This document shows, piece by piece, positions 60,656 to 64,000 of a stretch of 64,000 nt of DNA. The translations under genes were made by a program, and so were the position numbers. The stretch spans positions 5,723,847 to 5,787,846 of the forward strand of contig ML682008.1 of the NCBI GenBank assembly GCA_007922195.1, in the 5' to 3' direction. The notes beneath the pieces are model-generated. The model did not search any database. It was not told the DNA's origin and saw nothing but the letters and a program-made list of their open reading frames with translations. Numbering within the stretch: the stretch's first letter is position 1; each line of letters begins with the position of its first letter. The DNA is from Podocnemis expansa. Its lineage: Eukaryota; Chordata; Testudines; Podocnemididae.

Positions 60656-61739
60656 TCTCTTTGTGTAATTCCTTGCCTTCTTTTCAACACATCTTTCAAA
60701 TTCTGCAACTAATAAGACAGGGATTCTATAAGCACAAACCAGTCCCAGTTTATCCCTGGAGCAGATCGATCCTGTGTTCTTAATAAGGCTGAGAAGAATT
60801 ACTAATTCTAAAAATCAGTATTTAAGTATGCAATTTTCAAAAAAATTGTCATAATGCATACGTACAAGGGAATCAAAGTAAGATGGCCTGGAAGACCTAC
60901 ATTCAGACATTTCCAAACTATCAAGTGCTTCTTTGCAACTCTAATAACCAACTTTGTTTTTGTGAGTGTCATTGTAGCACATGGCTTCATGGGCAGGGCT
61001 GGGAGCTTTAGCTCCACCACAGAGACCTCTGCCTTTAGAGCTAACAGAGTAACTGATAACTCTTGTCCTAATATCTGCCTGGCTTTTTGTCCCAGTCTTC
61101 TTGCCCAATGAGTCCTAGTTCTCCCCCTGCACCTTGCTTTCTCATCTGTTTTCACTCTCCACACTTCTCATTTCCCTCCCCAGCACCAAGTCTTCTCACC
61201 AGTCCCAGTCTCAACAGGTCGTTCCAGTCTACTCCATTCTATCTCACTTGGTTTGGCACGTTTCTTCAGGCATCTTTTTCCCCTACACTGCGTCTGCACC
61301 AGGAGAGAGGTCACTGAGAGCCAAGGAGACAATGGCACCTAGCTCTCAGTTCCAGTGTCTGGTCCCACCCTGGCACAGAACAACATTTTCAGAGCAAATC
61401 CAGCTTCTTCCCTATCTCTCTGGGCTGCAGCAAACTCAGTCGCTCTGGTGAGGGCCCTTGTGTAATCCAGTCACCAACAGGATCTGTGAGGTGTTGGAAC
61501 ATGCTCAGTGAGGATAGACTCTTTAGAGGGTTTGTTTGTTTTTTTAAACCCTCTAAACTCTAAGAAGTCTCTACTCCACAGCTGTGAACTGATTTTCCAA
61601 GGACTTGTATTTTGGCCAAATTTGAACAGAGTTTCACAGGAATAGTGAAAGACACATTACTACACAAAGGCCATCCCTGCCAACTTCAGGTCCTTGTTCC
61701 AAAGCCTGAGGATGGTTGAACTCCTCACAGCAAAGGACA
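60656..61739. other. Intronic sequence, nothing recognised
   Basis: No feature recognised. Open frames at 60808-61164 and 61134-61451 lack motifs. Confidence 0.4.
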
Positions 61740-62960
61740 CCAGAATTATTTTAATATAGTGTAACAACATAATGACCATACTGGGTCAGAAAAAATGCTC
61801 CATTTAGCCCAGTATTCTGTCTCTGATGTTGGTCAGTGGCTGATGTTTCCAGGGGAATGAACAGAACAGGGCAATTTTTAAGTGATCCATCCCGTCATCC
61901 ACTTCCAGCTTCTGGCAGTTGGAGGTTTAGGACACCCAGAGCATGGGGCTATGCCCCTGATCATTTTAGCTAATAGCCATTGATGCACCTATTCTCCGTC
62001 AGCTTAATTCTTTTGTAAATCCAATTAGTCTTATTGCCTTCACTATGTGTCCTGGCAACAAATTCTGTGGGTTGACTGAATTGTTTGTTTCAAACCTGCT
62101 GCTTATTACCATAATTTAATTGTTTGACTTTTAATTCTTACATTATGCAAAGAAATAAATAACACTTCCATATTCACTTTTTCTACACCATTCATGATTT
62201 TATAGATCTGTCATATTTCCCTTTTTCTCTTTTTTATGATGAATAGTCCCAGTCATTTTAATTTTTTGTCATATGAAAGATGTTCCTTACTCCATCATAA
62301 TTTTCATTGTCATTCTCTGCTCCTTTTCCCATTCTAATACATCATTTTTGACATGAGATGACCAGGAAATCCACACAGCATTCTAGGGGTGGGCATATTA
62401 TCAATTTATATAGTAACATTATAACATATTCTATCTTATTGCCTGTCTCTTTCCTAGTGGTTCTTCGTATTCTCTTAGCTTTTTGACTGCCACTATACAC
62501 TGAGTGGTTGTCTTCAGGGAACTCGCCGAAATGACTCCAAGATCCCTTGAGTTGTAACAGCTAATTTAGATCTCTTCATTTTGTATGTATAGTTGGGATT
62601 ATTTTTTTAATGTTATAGTAATCAGCAGTGAATTTCATCTGACATTTTGTTGCCCTGTCACGCAGTTCAATCTAATTTGTAATTCTTCGCAGCCATCTCT
62701 GATCTTAAACAGTCTTGAATAATTTTGTATTATCTGCAAATTTTGCAACCTCACTGTTCACCTTTTCTTCCGGATCATTTATGAATATGTTGAACAGCAT
62801 TGGTCTCATTGCACATCCTTGGAGCACCCTCCAGTATTAATCTCTCTTCATTGTGTGAAGTGACCATTTATTCCTACCCTTTATTTCCTCTTGTTGATTC
62901 ACGAGAGGATTTTCTCTCTGATCCCATGACTTCTTAGTTTTCTTAAAAGTTTTGTGCCCT
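61740..62960 (-). mobile_element. Old CR1-type LINE, RT to 3' UTR
   Basis: The 3' UTR lies left (ACCATACTGGGTCAGA, GAACAGAACAGGGCAAT, GACACCCAGAGCATGG). The ORF2 C-terminus follows (TGTGTCCTGGCAACAAATTC; ACCATTCATGATTTTATAG; GATGACCAGGAAATCCACAC), then the RT: ATCTGCAAATTTTGCAACC = KFADD-like motif C (62729 on) and TTTATGAATATGTTGAACAG = LFNIFIN-like motif (62779 on). Similarity runs to about 62960. Many indels. This CR1 subfamily is typical of turtle genomes in my recollection. Confidence 0.85.
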
Positions 62961-63090
62961 TCATGTAAGGGGAGGGATATGGTTTTCCCTACTCTAATTC
63001 TTCAAAAAGGTCAACCCGTCTTGGCTGAAGAAAACCTGTCTTTTTTTCTCTAAAAAAGAAAAGCAGCCTGAAGCTGACGATCAGCATGTA

Positions 63091-64000
63091 CCGTATATCA
63101 TCGCATGTAAGCCAAGAATTTTGTGCCTGAAAATTGGCTTCAAAACAGGCTCTCGGCTTATACTCGAGAGAATACAGTAGACAGCCCCAGCCAGCAGTTT
63201 CCCTGACCATGCGGCAGGCCGGAGCTCCAGTGTTGCCGGGCGGCCATCTTGGGCAGTCGGCCAGGGCTGGGGCTGGAAGAAGGAAGGGACCCCGGTGTCT
63301 GGAGCATCCAAGTAAGGGGACCCGGGGGGGGGGTCGGCCTGGACATTGATTCAGGGAGGCCAGGGAAGCGGCGGCAGGGACCGGAGGTTGGGGAGGGGGT
63401 CGGGGAGCTGAGGAAAGTGATGGGGGGTGGGGGGGTTCAGGGAGGCCAGGGAAGGGGCAGCAGAGCTCAGCCATTGGGGGGAGGGTCAGGGAGTCCAGGA
63501 AAGCAGCAGGAGGACCCAGGGTTTTTGAGGAGCCCAGGGAAGCAGCGACAGGGATTGGGGACTGGAGGGGGTGATGGGGAAAGGGGTGGAAAGGGTGTTG
63601 GGCAACAGGGGAGCAACAGCGGGGCACTGAGAAGGGAGTAGAGGGGCAGCAGTGAAGATCCAGGGGGCAGCAGTAGGGAAGGGGAAGAGAAAGGGGGCAG
63701 CAGTGAGGAAAGGGCAGAGCAGGGGGGCAGCAAGAGGAGTGGGGGGGCAGCAGTGGGGAAGTGGCAGAGAAAGGGGGCAGCAGTGAGGAAAGGGCAGAGC
63801 AGGTGGGAGCAAGGGGGCAACAGTGAGGTAAATGAGAAGTGAGCAGGGGGTAGCAGTCGGGGGGCAGCAGGGGTGACAGCAGTGAGGAAAGGGCAGAGCA
63901 GGTGGGAGCAGGGGGGTAACAGTGAAGAAAGGGCGGTGCAGGGGGCAGCAGCAGGAAACTGAGAAGTGAGCAGGGGGGTAGCAGTGAGGAAAGGGCAGAG
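63091..64000 (-). mobile_element. C-rich TIR element, copy 2, cut by the window edge
   Basis: The terminus CCGTATATCATCGCATGTAA follows TA (63089-63090), then TTTTGTGCCTGAAAATTGGC and CTCGGCTTATACTCGAGAG, the inverse of the right end of copy 1. GGGACCCC-rich DNA and GGGGGGCAGCAGTGAGGAAA-type tandem units run to the end of the window. Minus-strand open frames here are the low-complexity counterpart of those in copy 1. Confidence 0.85.
63640..64000 (-). repeat. G-rich tandem array in copy 2
   Basis: Units such as GGCAGCAGTGAGGAAAGGGC followed by AGAGCAGG recur about every 35-60 bases. The G-rich strand is + here. Confidence 0.8.

Noticed and set aside
62989..63820. Minus-strand open frames up to 212 codons
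   Set aside because: Same C-rich repeat in opposite orientation; it starts within CR1-adjacent sequence and crosses the terminus of the mobile element.
28509..64000. The next CACNA2D1 exon
   Set aside because: I looked for an acceptor followed by FNSNA-like coding and found none; long introns in this gene make its absence plausible.

Overview
This window is intronic and exonic DNA from a vertebrate nuclear genome. The only host gene I can support is a central piece of CACNA2D1, the alpha-2/delta-1 subunit of voltage-gated calcium channels, on the + strand. Four short exons (5763-5894, 25480-25549, 26948-26998, 28409-28508) have consensus splice sites and compatible phases. Together they encode about 117 residues: the gabapentinoid-binding RRR motif, the start of the VWA domain and its MIDAS. 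All other sequence from 5895 onward is intron or, after 28508, presumably the next very long intron.

The repeats point to a sauropsid, most likely a turtle. CR1 LINEs of several ages, Penelope-like element (PLE) tails, a DIRS-type fragment, many hAT and other terminal-inverted-repeat MITEs, and relics of MIR-like SINEs occur together. No bacterial gene, CRISPR array, rRNA gene or functional tRNA gene is present, and I recognise no retroviral gene. The species cannot be named from sequence alone.

Layout. 1-5762: intron with nested hAT-type MITEs. 5763-25479: the first large intron, holding a PLE tail, a DIRS fragment, a 1.1 kb DNA element with a C-rich tandem core (9846-10978), two PLE inverted dimers, and CR1 pieces at 13520-15360. 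25480-28508: three closely spaced exons with two MITEs between them. 28509-64000: an old CR1, a minimal tRNA/CR1 chimeric SINE (31953-32095), a nearly full-length R4-clade LINE (34577-38034, - strand), more CR1, a palindrome-rich MITE (48378-48798), a PLE remnant still showing its GIY-YIG endonuclease (55994-56680), a PLE tail tandem split by a GC-rich element, a hAT nested in a CR1 tail, an old minus-strand CR1 (61740-62960), and a second copy of the C-rich element running off the right edge. A 10-base N gap lies at 43542-43551.

The most notable item is the R4-clade LINE. Its ORF is open for 1041 codons with recognisable RT, zinc-knuckle and restriction-like endonuclease motifs, it lies in a TA-dinucleotide tract, and its 5' end resembles a tRNA gene with A- and B-box-like sequences. 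Together with the tRNA-headed, CR1-tailed SINE at 32 kb, this makes two different tRNA-like sequences joined to LINE-type sequence within 6 kb.
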